DNA of 64,000 nt, from the NCBI RefSeq assembly GCF_003590095.1, contig NW_020799984.1, positions 148,916 to 212,915 of the forward strand, written 5' to 3'. The stretch is from Trichoplusia ni (Eukaryota; Arthropoda; Insecta; Lepidoptera; Noctuidae). Position numbers and translations under genes: made by a program. The stretch's first letter is position 1, and the number at the start of each line of letters is the position of its first letter. This document shows positions 12,911 through 23,310 of the stretch, piece by piece. Under the pieces are notes generated by a model. The model saw only the letters and a list, made by a program, of their open reading frames with translations. It was not told the origin of the DNA and did not search any database.

Positions 12911-13872
12911 TGTGGAAGTATGTAGAGTTAGTATCAAAAATAAATAGAAATTAAATTCTCTAAAATAAAGGTAGAGACCGCTCCAAAATATGTCACTTCA
13001 TTTCTTCTTGAAGTTTAAGTTTTTGGTACCACAGAATATGCTGACCAGTCTAGCAAAAAGTTTTGTAATAGGACCCTATCGATGTCAATGTTACTCGAAT
13101 GTTGAATTTAAAATTGGATAGTTATAAGTAGGACTTTGTTCAGCTGAGGACATCGTGGCTCAGATGCCGATTATGATTATGAAGCTAATATGCACCCTAC
13201 GATGCCAAGGCCCCAAGGTCCTCTCGACAGAGGTTAACATAGAGTAGGTACCCAAGATGAATTCAGCCTTTTTTCTCTTCAGCCCTCTCACTTTGGGTTG
13301 TAACTTGCGCCGCCTCGTTTATTGTTTCGCACCAAACAACTTTCTCGATCATTTGTAAATCTATAAATATTTGTGCTGCTGTTACGCTTTCGGACACAGT
13401 CATACTAGATAGGGAAATAATAGAAACGAAAACAAGTAAAATAATTTATTAGACAAGGGCTAAAATAAAATAAACACTAAAATTAAATTATTAACAAACT
13501 CTCTGAATATCCATAAAACTATAGAAAAGTAAGGTTAAACTTCCATCTAAATTAAATTAATATAAAATAATAACTATGCATTATAATAACATTAATTATA
13601 AAAAGAACATAGGTTACAAACTATTCCTAAGTTTAAAAAAAACTTATGACGAGCAAAATCCATCCATGCGGAATTTTTGGTGACATATCCACTCGTACGG
13701 GTCTGGTTTTTCGTTCCACAAGTACTGCCGCTTTCCTTCGAAACTCCGAAAGCACAGATGGACTGGTGAATCAGTAAAAACATCGACGCAAAGAAACCCA
13801 ACAGTGGTGCTGTGGTACATATATACTATAACTTCATTTCCTTTCACCATTGTCTTAGCAATAGTTAAGACA
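12911..13872. other. Spacer between genes B and A: promoter side of A and 3' flank of B
   Basis: Bases 12955-13000 resemble 16425-16475, upstream of gene B (AAATAAAGGTAGA followed by a GCTCC motif and a GTCAC/GTGAC motif), so this is a candidate shared promoter or 5' UTR. Bases 13440-13600 resemble 16830-17015, downstream of gene C, and contain a minus-strand AATAAA at 13445-13450 suitable for gene B. Nothing coding is supported in between. Confidence 0.5.
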
Positions 13873-16385
13873 TTATTTGCTCGTCTGCTGCTCACAAATG
13901 AGCTTCCTGTGAGCAAGCACTGCGGCTGTTTGTTCACATGGCACGCACCTAAAAAAAAGGAAGATTAAGTCAAGAAACTTTTGGAAGGCAGTGACGAGGT
14001 TTTATTAGTCTCGGTTTTGTAAACTCGCAAGAATATGGGTTGCCAAAAGTGGTGACAAAATCTTGTAATATTTTTTTTGTCCTTGTACTGTTACAATCGA
14101 AATCGCGTATGCTGAAGTTGTAACTAAAAATACGCATTCTTTTTAGAACCAAAACGGGAAGCCTCTTTTAAATAAAAACTACTGAGCCCAACTTGATGAT
14201 TTTTGGGACTAAATGACAGCTATTTTGCGTTATACGAAAGAGATTAATCAAAATCGGTTCATGCAGTGCGAATAACAAGCAAAAAATAATTCAGACGCGT
14301 CGAGAACCTACTCCTTTTTCAAGTCAATTGATGCGTGAACTGCCAGGTTTTTAGAACCTTTCCAAGCAGGAGTTGCCATAGCTGACGTGAGAAATATCAT
14401 ATGGCTAGGAGGATCTGATGACATACAAACGCATTTCAACCAATTACCTTTCCAGTTCTCTCGATAGCCAGAACGTCCTGGTGGGTTGTGTGTACGTCCT
14501 GATCTGCTTCTTGTCCCAGCTGGCTGACGGCATGCGCCACTCCGGGGAAACATATGGAAGCTTCGACGACCTTATTGTTACCTGAAAGATATGTGCGAGG
14601 ATGAATGATGAAGCTAAGTAACTAATTAGGTATTGTTTTCCTAATAAATTTAATTGTATTTAGACTTGGGATCGAAAAGCGAAAAAAATGTGGTCTTTTA
14701 GATATTTGATGGCAATATTATAAATCTGATTTGTAAAGTGACGTTTTATTAATATAGTATTAATATTTTACCCGCAATGGTATTGAAAGATCTCATGTCA
14801 TAATCTAAGCTAAGTATTAAACAGTCACTTTATTTACAAGATGGGTCGATGATATAGTAAAGGTCTCGGGTCGAGTCCGGATGATGCTGGCACAGAACCG
14901 TAGAAATTGGCACGAGAAAGGGGAGCCCAAGACCTAGCAGAGAGAGATGATGATGATGATAATGTTGTTTACAAAAAATGGAAAGTGGTTTTTCGTGTGG
15001 TAGACAGCGTCTTTCTCCCTCAACCAAAGCTATAGTTTAAATATTAGTGACTGACCGGTCTCGCCGGCGCGTACTTGTCCACCAAGGGAGCCCTTAATTT
15101 CTTCTCCTTGTGAATTAATTCAACTGCTTCGTCTAATGCTTTCCTCACGGTCGACTTGTAAACGAAGTCCACTATAGTTTGTCGAGTCCTGTATACAAGT
15201 TAATGGAAATCTGTTTACTGCATGCGGTGGCCGGGGTTCATGTAATGGTGATATGACTTCTTATTTTTTTATTTATGACTAGCTGTTGCCCCCGACTTCG
15301 TCCGCGTGGTTAGAAGATTTTTGCCACATTTTCCATTGTATCTTCGCTCCTTTTAATTGCAGCGTGATTTTATATAGCCTAAAACCTTCCTCGATGAATG
15401 GTCTATTGAACACAAAAATAATTTTTCAATTTGAACCACCATTCAACCATTTGAAACCATTTTTTCTCGACTCTATTCCATATGTCCTTTTGTTGGTTCA
15501 GGCTCATCAGCAAGCGTTGTCATGCCGTAATGCCTCGTTAACTTTTAACTTTAAACTTTGCACTACATGGCATGATATGGCTACTTACGGTTCCTCCACT
15601 TGGTCCATGGATAGAGCAGGGGCCATGACAACCTTTGGACGAGTCTTTTGTACTTCTAGTCGCATGTCGTCTACCGGTTTCTCCTGTGACAGGAACGGAA
15701 TATTTCGGAAATGGAAGTTACAGAGATATAAGCATATGTTAATATGTGCATAATTCAACATACAAAACAAGCTATGTTTAAGAGATATAATTGTGTTTTT
15801 GAACTGCAGTTCTTATTTTTCAGAGTTATGTCAGTTCCAAATTGTGAATAATTTACACGACTGCCCGAAAAAGGACACTACCATTACTATATAAAATCGG
15901 CTGTCATTGCATCGACTCCTGTTGGGTTATAAACTAGTGTATCTTTTGACTTTTCAGTATTTTGGTAAACTTTACTTAACATTCAGTGTTTTTTTTTTAT
16001 AAAAATCGGTTTATATATAAATAAGTTATTTTAGATCCCTAATAAAGATTTTTTTTAAAGATCCCAGAGTCATTTTACACGCCAACGAATTCGCTGGCCC
16101 AGCTAATAATGAATAAAGATGAAATAGACATTCTCCACTTACGTATCGTTTCTGCATAACCAAGGGCGTGGTTCTGATGATGGGGGTCGGCTGATGGAAC
16201 AAATTAAAAGGTACGTGAGGGTCCCGCAGTGGGAACAGAGCCTGGATGTCCTTCAAAGGTATTGGTTCATTCCTGGGCTTCTTAACCTTGGGAATGAAAA
16301 TTGTTTTGACTGAACTCTCCAGTTTTCCATCTCTGAAGTCAGTTCGATATGTCGTCTCATAGTTGAATAGCATTTTCTCCGGCAT
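13873..16385 (-). CDS. Gene B: small protein with PYVSPEWRM block and CxxC tail (tandem paralogue 2)
   Basis: Minus-strand exons are 16385-16143, 15683-15589, 15188-15056, 14581-14448 and 13948-13873, giving 226 residues and a TAA at 13875-13873. Exons 2, 3 and 4 are 95, 133 and 134 bases, exactly as in gene A, and the phases match. The order of motifs is MLFNYETTYRTDF, PLKDIQALFPLRDPHVPF, KTRPKVVMAPALSMD, a Lys/Glu-rich helix with VYKST, LPYVSPEWRM, PTRTFW and the tail CVPCEQTAAVLAHRKLIC. The last exon is confirmed by gene C, whose tail shares TA, AHRK and IC. A 97-codon ORF across 13644-13937 overlaps this exon in another frame and is not the product. Family unknown; a recent duplicate of gene A judging by exon 1 and the 5' flank. 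Introns hold retroelement fragments at 14839-14961 and 15278-15445. Confidence 0.8.
14839..14961 (-). repeat. Retroelement tail fragment in intron 3 of gene B
   Basis: In reverse complement it reads ATCATCATCATC, then CCCTTTCTCGTGCCAATTTC, then a GACTCGACCCGAGACC motif. It is the same family, in opposite orientation, as the copy at 59832-59985. This is a common lepidopteran dispersed repeat, probably the 3' end of a non-LTR element. Confidence 0.65.
15278..15445 (-). repeat. Truncated dispersed repeat (CTAGCTGTTGCCC type) in intron 2 of gene B
   Basis: It starts with CTAGCTGTTGCCCCCGACTT and carries the words found in reverse at 36880-37053 (including TCGATGAATGGTCTATTGAA). It is a truncated copy of a common lepidopteran interspersed repeat. 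Confidence 0.65.
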
Positions 16386-17334
16386 GATGGCGGATTTAGT
16401 TAAAAATTAATATAAATTAAAATCCTCTGAAAATAAAGGTAGACTGCTCCGCTCAAAAACGTGACACTAATGACGGCTTCATTGTATAGAGAAGTTTTGA
16501 TTTTTTTTTTTCAAAAATAATATTATGATTATTTTTTAGCACACAGTACAGAAACAAAAAAAAAACTTTTTATTTGTATTAAATAAAAAGAAATTTTAAA
16601 GTAATTTTATACTGCAGTAAAAACATAGACCTTATATCATGGTGTATTTCACAAACATTCAAATCTATCAAATGCACAAAGTCAGCCAGACCGATATTCA
16701 CGGGGATCGAACCCGCGACACATTCGCGCTCAGTAGGTTTGTCGTGTTGACCAATCCTCTCGGCTATCTGTGCAACTAATATACGTCTGAGGTTAAAATG
16801 AACAATAAAGAGTTTCGTTTTAGTTTAAATACTTTATTAAACATCTATGAACAAATAAAAATAAAACTAAAAGCTAAAACGAATCATTAACAAACTGACA
16901 TTATAATCAATATCCATAAAACTATATAAAAATAATGTTGGACTTCCCTCTAAATTAAAATAATTAACAAATTATTAAATAATTTAAACTCTATGCATTA
17001 TAAACATACAATAAAAGTAATGAAAACGCATAATTAAATTAATCCTACTATTCTTTTAAAAATAAATTAACATAAAATGAATCTATGCCACGTTTCTCTT
17101 TTTAAAAGGCAGAGCTGTGTTTTTTTCGTCTTGAAACTTGTGAGAGCAACAAAAGGCAATAATTAAAATCAGATTATTAAACAGCATAGAATTTTTTTTT
17201 CATCTTAGTTACAACAATAAAGTACATTAAATTCTTTCGTAAAGATATTGCCTTCTAATTTCATACTCTACATAGATCTTTATTACCATAGATTGCTATC
17301 TTTGGGTTAATAAGGAAGAAACGCTAGGCATGAA
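16386..17334. other. Spacer between genes C and B: promoter side of B and 3' flank of C
   Basis: This contains the conserved 5' flank of B at about 16425-16475, a SINE at 16650-16785, and a 3' flank segment (16830-17015) duplicated downstream of gene B at 13440-13600. Minus-strand poly(A) signals for gene C lie at 17279-17284 and 16833-16838. No other gene is seen. Confidence 0.5.
16650..16785 (-). repeat. tRNA-headed SINE
   Basis: The plus strand shows GGGGATCGAACCCGCGACAC followed by a degenerate A-box complement (AATCCTCTCGGCTATCTGTG); on the minus strand this is a tRNA-like A box/B box head. Left-hand residues (CACAAACATTC) match the body of the same family. It is not a functional tRNA: the arms do not pair properly. 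Confidence 0.65.
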
Positions 17335-19555
17335 TTACCGCGTCCTCTTTTCAAGCTCCCTCTGACAAATACGTTTCCTGTGCGCCATTATTTTGGCTGT
17401 GTCTATGCAAGGTCTGCACCTGTTATCAAAAATAATGTATTGGTACAAGTTTGCGCGGCTACATATATTATATCTGCTAAGAATGCCTTCGCCGTCTTAC
17501 AAAATATATATTTGCTACAAACGTCAAGTTCAGAACATTCAAATTCTGAGTTCAGTATGCTACGAATAACAATCAAGTCCAAATTGCTCTACATGTCATG
17601 TGCGCTACGAATATCGATCTCAATTGCTACGAATGCTAGAATGCTAAGAACATTATGCTTGCTACGAGTGTCAAGTCTTATATGAAGGCATGTGTGCTAG
17701 AAATACTAAGTCTCTATCACTGCAAAAGGCAAGTGTGCTGCGAATATCAAGTGTACTATGAAGAAAGAGGAAGAGGCATTTGCCAAGGAGTGGGATATTT
17801 AATGTTTTTTTTAAATAAATTTAAATTAAACAATGCATGAATCTAGGTGTCTTTGTATGTGTTATTTGAATGTTTGTACGAGAATCCTTTTAAAAAAATA
17901 ACCATGATCTCCAAAATATCGACACACTTACAAGCGAAAGACTAGTATTCATTATAAATAATAGACACTTACTCTGGGGATCCTCTAGCAAGCCAGAACT
18001 CCTTTGTGGGATCGCAGTAGGTCCTCAGCTGGCGCTTGTCCCAGGACACTGTCTCCATGCGCCACTCCGGAGACACGTACGGTGGGTTCAGTTTGGGCAG
18101 GGTTATCTGGAGGTTGGGCAAAAACTGTTCATACTCTTAATAGAAGTAATGTATTTAGAGCTCTACTGAATGTTGTTTCGGACTTATGTACTTTTCATAT
18201 AAAGATTGATATGATGTGATTAATTGTTGTTTGGATCAACATGGACGTCCGAATGAGGAACCTCGCTTAGTTAGTTGAACGCAATAATCACAGAAACTAC
18301 TACTTCGAATTGAAACATGTTTTCGAGTTGTATATTTTTTCTCCCTTATACAAGAAAACTGCCACATAATATCATGCAATACAAGAAGTAAAACGAAAGT
18401 GGGTTAGACTGCGTGGCTGAGCTATCATAAAACTTTGGAATAGTTGATAATCACTTTCAGCAAGGCAAGTACTAGTGAAAAATTCATAGCTACCGGGTTG
18501 GAAGGAGAAGGATGTCCTAAAAACGGCGCTTTTATTTTATCGCAGCTCGCGGCTGCCTCCCTGGTGGCTCTCGTGATGGTGCTGGTGTACATCTCGTTGC
18601 AGAGGATCTCCCGCGCGCGAGGGTTCTCGATATCATCCATGCTGACTGCTGGAGTCATCACAAGACGGGGTCTGGTCTTGATAGCATTCTCCTTACCCGC
18701 GTCTTCAGTTTTCTTCTGTATTTTAGAAACATCGTAGAAGTTATTACTGAAAAGTTGGCGGCTGTGACTCGAATGTTTGCGAAACCCCCGCGACACAAGG
18801 GATAAATTACGTAAAGGAGATGTCTTTTAAAGAATAATATTATATTAGGGATATCGTGTGATATTTCGTTTTAACATAGCACATACTCGCAAATTATGAA
18901 AGTTATAAATGTAAACTCAATTTCTTGGTTACCGAAGAAGAAAAAACAATCTATAGTTGATTCCTCAGAAAAGTCTTTGCTTGGTGCTTAAACTGCGTAT
19001 TTTTGCTGGTTACTTGCTTAAGGTAACCAAATAGCTTAACACTTACTTGGTCGCTAGGTGTTGTGCTCCTTTTTTCACAATTAAATTTCAAATTGGCCCA
19101 TTATCCGAAGCGTGGTTTACGGATGCGGTGAATCGATCCATTCCAATCCATAAAATAGAATTCTCCTGGAACGTTCCTAGGCAACTTGGTGCGACGAGAA
19201 TTTCTGCCCAATAGTTTGTTACTCCCGTGTACTTCAGGGTACTTGAGCAGTAACGTAACTGGGGTTTAATAACAAGACCTCAAATACTTACAGCAATCAG
19301 TTGTGGTTCCCTAGGGTCTGTATCGATGATGGGGCGCGGTTTGTGTAGCAAGTTAAACGGTATCGCCTGATCCTTCCAGCTAGACAGTGTGTGGACGTCT
19401 TTGAGGGGCGGAGGCCTAGCGGTCAGACACGTCGGCTTCTCCTTATACACAGTGAAGACCGGAGGCTTTAGTTCAAAGCCGTGGTAGTCGTTTCTGTAAG
19501 TCGTTCCTCGGTCGAAGAGCATGCGCTCCATCCTTGCTATTCGGACCGACGACAT
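17335..19555 (-). CDS. Gene C: small protein with PYVSPEWRM block and CxxC tail (tandem paralogue 3, fused exon)
   Basis: Minus-strand exons are 19555-19292, 18715-18494, 18106-17973 and 17419-17335, giving 234 residues and a TAA at 17337-17335. The second exon (222 bases) corresponds to exons 2 and 3 of A and B joined without an intron at the conserved Pro codon. Motifs are MLFDRGTTYRNDY, PPLKDVHTLSSWKDQAIPF, KTRPRLVMTPAVSMDD, PPYVSPEWRM, PTKEFW and the tail CRPCIDTAKIMAHRKRICQR. The start at 19555 is used because it is the first Met in frame; a second Met eight codons later aligns better with B and could be the true start. It is the most divergent of the three copies. Family and function unknown. 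The last intron contains a degenerate tandem repeat. Confidence 0.8.
17505..17775. repeat. Degenerate tandem repeat in the last intron of gene C
   Basis: Units begin with TGCTACGAATA-like words followed by TCAAGTCT. Starts lie near 17513, 17558, 17603, 17625, 17660, 17695 and 17736, so spacing is 45, 45, 22, 35, 35 and 41 bases. No coding sense was found in it. Confidence 0.55.
18765..18800. repeat. SINE body fragment in intron 1 of gene C
   Basis: TGTGACTCGAATGTTTGCGA followed by CGCGACAC matches the body of the SINE at 26820-26870 (TGTGACTCGAATGTTTGTGA). Only this short piece is recognisable. Confidence 0.45.
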
Positions 19556-20154
19556 TTTTAACTGTTTATAACTTTGTATACTAGATTATTATTAGATTCC
19601 TGATAAAATTGTATTTGTCGGTCGCTACGTTTGTAAGACTTTGATGCTGTCAATATGACAAGTTATTTGTCCGGTTTTTCTTTTTTAGTTGTCACTAAAG
19701 TGCTGAGCAATGATTAAGTTTACAGTCATTAACAACAAAAGGAAATTATAATAATTTGTGTTAACTATTTTAAATAAAGAAAATAAAAAATAATGTGTAC
19801 GAAAAATGTAATTTCGACCTGCCGCTGCACGATCACATTGACAAAATGTAATTTAATCTATGTGGCAACGTAGTAAATACACTAGGTTTATAAAATGTAA
19901 AAAGGTAGAAAAAAGAAAACAAATAAAAAATATCATAATTTAAATAATTTATTTTTAAAATTCATCAATAATTTACACCAGGTAATTAACATTTGAAACT
20001 AATAGAAAACCACAAAATAAAACATTTAATTTATTATCACATAATGAAACATGGACAATTGTGGAATATTATGAGTAACTGTTGTATGGACCCCTTGACA
20101 CCCGAGAAATAAATAAATATTGTAATATTATTAATTACTGAATAATTAATTGAT

Positions 20155-20401
20155 AGGACTAACTTATCTTACGTACCAAAATGTGGCTATCACATAAACA
20201 TATACATACATATTATAGATAAATTACACCCAGAATACAGAATAAATGATACACAAACATTTGTCCTGGGTGGGAATCGAACCCACGACATCCGGTGTAC
20301 CACTAACCACTGGACCAGCAGGCCTGTTTGTGAAATATTTTTCAGCCCCTTCCAATAACTGTTAACTTTCTTGGTAAAAATACGTAAGATAAGTTAGTCC
20401 T
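20155..20401. mobile_element. SINE-like unit enclosed by a perfect 21-bp inverted repeat
   Basis: Bases 20155-20175 and 20381-20401 are exact reverse complements (21 of 21, starting AGGACTAACTTATC). Between them, at about 20195-20330 and read on the minus strand, lies a tRNA-like head: an A-box-like CTGGTCCAGTGGTTAG and a B box GGGTTCGATTCCC. Either the SINE landed in a terminal-inverted-repeat element or the unit is composite. Confidence 0.65.
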
Positions 20402-20979
20402 GAATATCGAAGGCTGTATTATTGTTTAAAAACAATCATTTTATAAGTTCCGATAGCACTTTCTCTTTCACACAACAACCAATGAAAGTTTCAAAACTCT
20501 ATAATACAGTCCCTGTATCATTCAAAAATAGTTTCTATTAAATACTTTTTTAGGAAAGAGAAATTAGTCTATTAATATTATACGATCGTTCCGAATTGGT
20601 TTAGCTGTTTATTAACAAAATAAGCCAGCGTATAGCTAACGTTTTAAACTACATTTTACTACTTCGAGATCAAAATCACGTAATACAAAAATATTAAGTA
20701 GACTTTTTTATAAACATTTCTTAATTTAAGCCAAAATATATTTTGTAAATTAAGCATTGATTGATTTATTTTTATTACTAATTCATTGTTTCGTAATTGG
20801 GTAGTTTAAAACTGTAGATTAACTATATAACATAGTTATTGACTAAGCCTCTTTTAACAATGAAGTGGAAAGTATTTAAAATTTATTCCCGACAAATTAA
20901 TTAAAGATTGTATTAAAAATGCAAGTTTTTAGAATTGTAATTGAAAAATATTTTGAATAATTTTAATAACCAAAGCCAG

Positions 20980-21096
20980 ACTATTGCGAGCTCTTAAGCA
21001 GAACTATTGCCGTTATCGAAGCGAGAGAAAAAACACCGCAACGTTAACGGTGTCTCGCTCGTACAACGGCAAGTCCTTCTTTACGAGCTCGTAGTT
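20980..21096. repeat. Long imperfect hairpin, foldback or MITE-like element
   Basis: The left arm (GCGAGCTC, ACTATTGCCGTT, GCGAGAG, ACACCG) and the right arm (CGGTGT, CTCGCTCG, AACGGCAAGT, GAGCTCGT) pair over about 50 bases with small bulges. The loop is around 21039-21047. Confidence 0.65.
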
Positions 21097-21579
21097 AATA
21101 AACATTAATAACTATTTTGCTACAAGATTCTATCAAATTGGTTCGGTCGGTAAAACAGGATAGCGATGTCGGTAAATCAACTACATGATACGTCAAGAGT
21201 TTATTTCCTAGTCTATTACAGACAGCAGCATAATAGTGGTAGCGCAATTTTATACTTTATATTTAAGACGATAAGGTTGATTTTCTATTGACATTATGTT
21301 CCAAATGATGCGCTGTTGACTGTATATAGAAATTACATATTTCTTTCGACCTACTCAAATATTCAGAAGTATTAAGTATGTAATTTTTTTAAATTCCTGT
21401 TACTAAGAAACTAGTTTTAAAACTTACTAATTATAATCACAAATATCAGTTATCGTACGATATTGGCTAATGTATTATTAAAGGGGTATAACACTACACC
21501 GATTCAGGGTCTCATATTCTTGTCAAAAGTTTAAATTATTTTTTTACAAAGGCCCCCGCAGTAATGATTTCAATACTTG

Positions 21580-21715
21580 TGTCGCGAGGCATTTTGCGGG
21601 AAAGCAATCGTGGATCTCAAAAATGCTCGTCCTATGCGGTGATCGAACCCGCGACAAGACGTGCTCAGTGGTTTTGGCGTGATGACTTCAACCACTCGGC
21701 TATCCGTGCAGACTA
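21580..21715 (-). repeat. tRNA-headed SINE
   Basis: GTCCTATGCGGTGATCGAAC followed by CCGCGAC, then TTCAACCACTCGGCTATCCG, gives a B box and A box when read on the minus strand. Upstream words (GTGTCGCGAGGC) fit the body of the same family. Confidence 0.65.
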
Positions 21716-22971
21716 ATTAAACAGTTTTAAGAATAACATAAAAACAAGATACCCTTAACAGAGCCTCCGGGTGGCCGTTATAATGCAATGTCTACACCGT
21801 AGAGTAGAGTGAATACTTACTAGGAACTTGACACATTTTTGTAAGTGTATAATTCCGTATTTGCAGCTTGTTAAAAGAAAACTAAAAAGTTATTTTTTTC
21901 TATTCCTCTATCTTTACATTTTTTTTTTGCAGAATAAAAAGAAACTTATGTCTTGCCAAGCCCAGAATATCGGGCCATAATTCAGTATAGTGTTGCCACC
22001 TTTAATAAATGTATAGATTACTACGGAATTCGATCACAATGCAGCAAAATACCTAACAGCCTACCCCAGTAATGAGAAGGCGTGACTATTATATTATAAT
22101 AAAATAGTTTACTGTACATTTATATTTATTATTTTCGACATATTTTAATAACCTTTATTTTTTCACTTATATTGAGACTATTATTTTGTTTTCTTACTTA
22201 CTAATTTATATTTTACTTAAAAACAAATATCGGTATTGATAAAATGTACAGTCAGTAAAGAAATTTGAACGTAATATAATATAATAAGCTGATCTTGATT
22301 TGGAATTGAATTTAAGTGTTTTTTTATTTGTCCGAATTCAAATTTCCGTTCTGACGGTACAATATTGAAAAAAAAAAATTATTTTTCCATCTTTTACTTA
22401 CTCCACTGATAATTAATGAATCTATAAACTTTTACTTCGAAGTAATACGGTAATTAAAATATGTCAAAAATAACTCCATACAGTAGCTACACTATTGTTC
22501 TAGTCAAACCACCATTCAGGTACAACGTTCCATACAAAAGGAAGGAAGATAATAAATTAACAACTACATCGGAAGATTATAATAAGTGCGAAAATGAACT
22601 TAAAGAAAAACGCGAAAATTCGAATAAAATATTTATGAAAAAAAAAACAATTTACTACCTACCTACTTAACAATAAAAAGCACACTTTCAGTCTATGCCC
22701 CGCAAAGACTACGTTTATTTACATATCATAATTTTCAATATTTTCGTTTGCAACACTATTTTTTATTTATGGTAATTCATTTAATTTCAAAGAATATTTG
22801 AAGATTGTCACATTGTCCGGATAATGCTTTGATTGGGCAATATGATTATTAGACTACATATTTATCCCTAAATCTATTAAAAATGTACAAACGATAAGGT
22901 AGCTATTATTGCAATAGGTATACATTAAACACAGCAAGTCTTCATTTAAAATTCATTATCATAAATAAATA

Positions 22972-23079
22972 AATACCCGGTTTGTAGCCATCCGCCATTT
23001 TAAATCTGACCTCGTTCATTTTCTAATATATTATTAAATACGTGTCCATGCTCCTCACAAACCAACAGACCGGGTATTA
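22972..23079. mobile_element. Small terminal-inverted-repeat element (MITE-like)
   Basis: The ends read AATACCCGGTTTGT and, in reverse complement on the right, AATACCCGGTCTGT. They enclose about 85 bases with no coding capacity. Target duplication is unclear because the flanks are A/T-rich. Confidence 0.5.
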
Positions 23080-23310
23080 CGTATTATTAAAATACTATCA
23101 CTTAAATAAATAGGATACAGATAAATACATTTTGACACCTTAAAATTGACAGGAAAATTGGCGCCAACTTTGACGTTCCAAAATGGCCGTCTATGCTACA
23201 AAATAGAAGTGTAGTAACAAGACGAGAAGGCATTGTATAAATAGTTGAACAGCCAAGGATACAAAATTTGCTAGATTTTTGCGTTTACCATACTTGTTAG
23301 TATGTTTTTG

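Larger units (their letters stand above)
19556..23310. other. Intergenic region between gene C and the EEPD1-like gene
   Basis: AT-rich DNA without a supported gene. It holds the promoter side of gene C, a SINE framed by an inverted repeat (20155-20401), a long hairpin (20980-21096), a SINE (21580-21715) and a small terminal-inverted-repeat element (22972-23079). Minus-strand AATAAA signals at about 22712-22717 and 22771-22777 may end the EEPD1-like transcript. A 69-codon Lys/Asn-rich ORF at 22461-22670 has no supporting features. Confidence 0.45.

Noticed and set aside
13644..13937. 97-codon minus-strand ORF (LLTGSSFVSSRRANN...) between genes A and B
   Set aside because: It overlaps exon 5 of gene B in another frame. 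The gene B frame joins at the right phase and matches the tail of gene C, so this long ORF is a shadow.
16690..16780. Possible tRNA gene
   Set aside because: Only A-box and B-box similarity remains, the arms do not pair, and the same head recurs in several dispersed copies, so it is a SINE.
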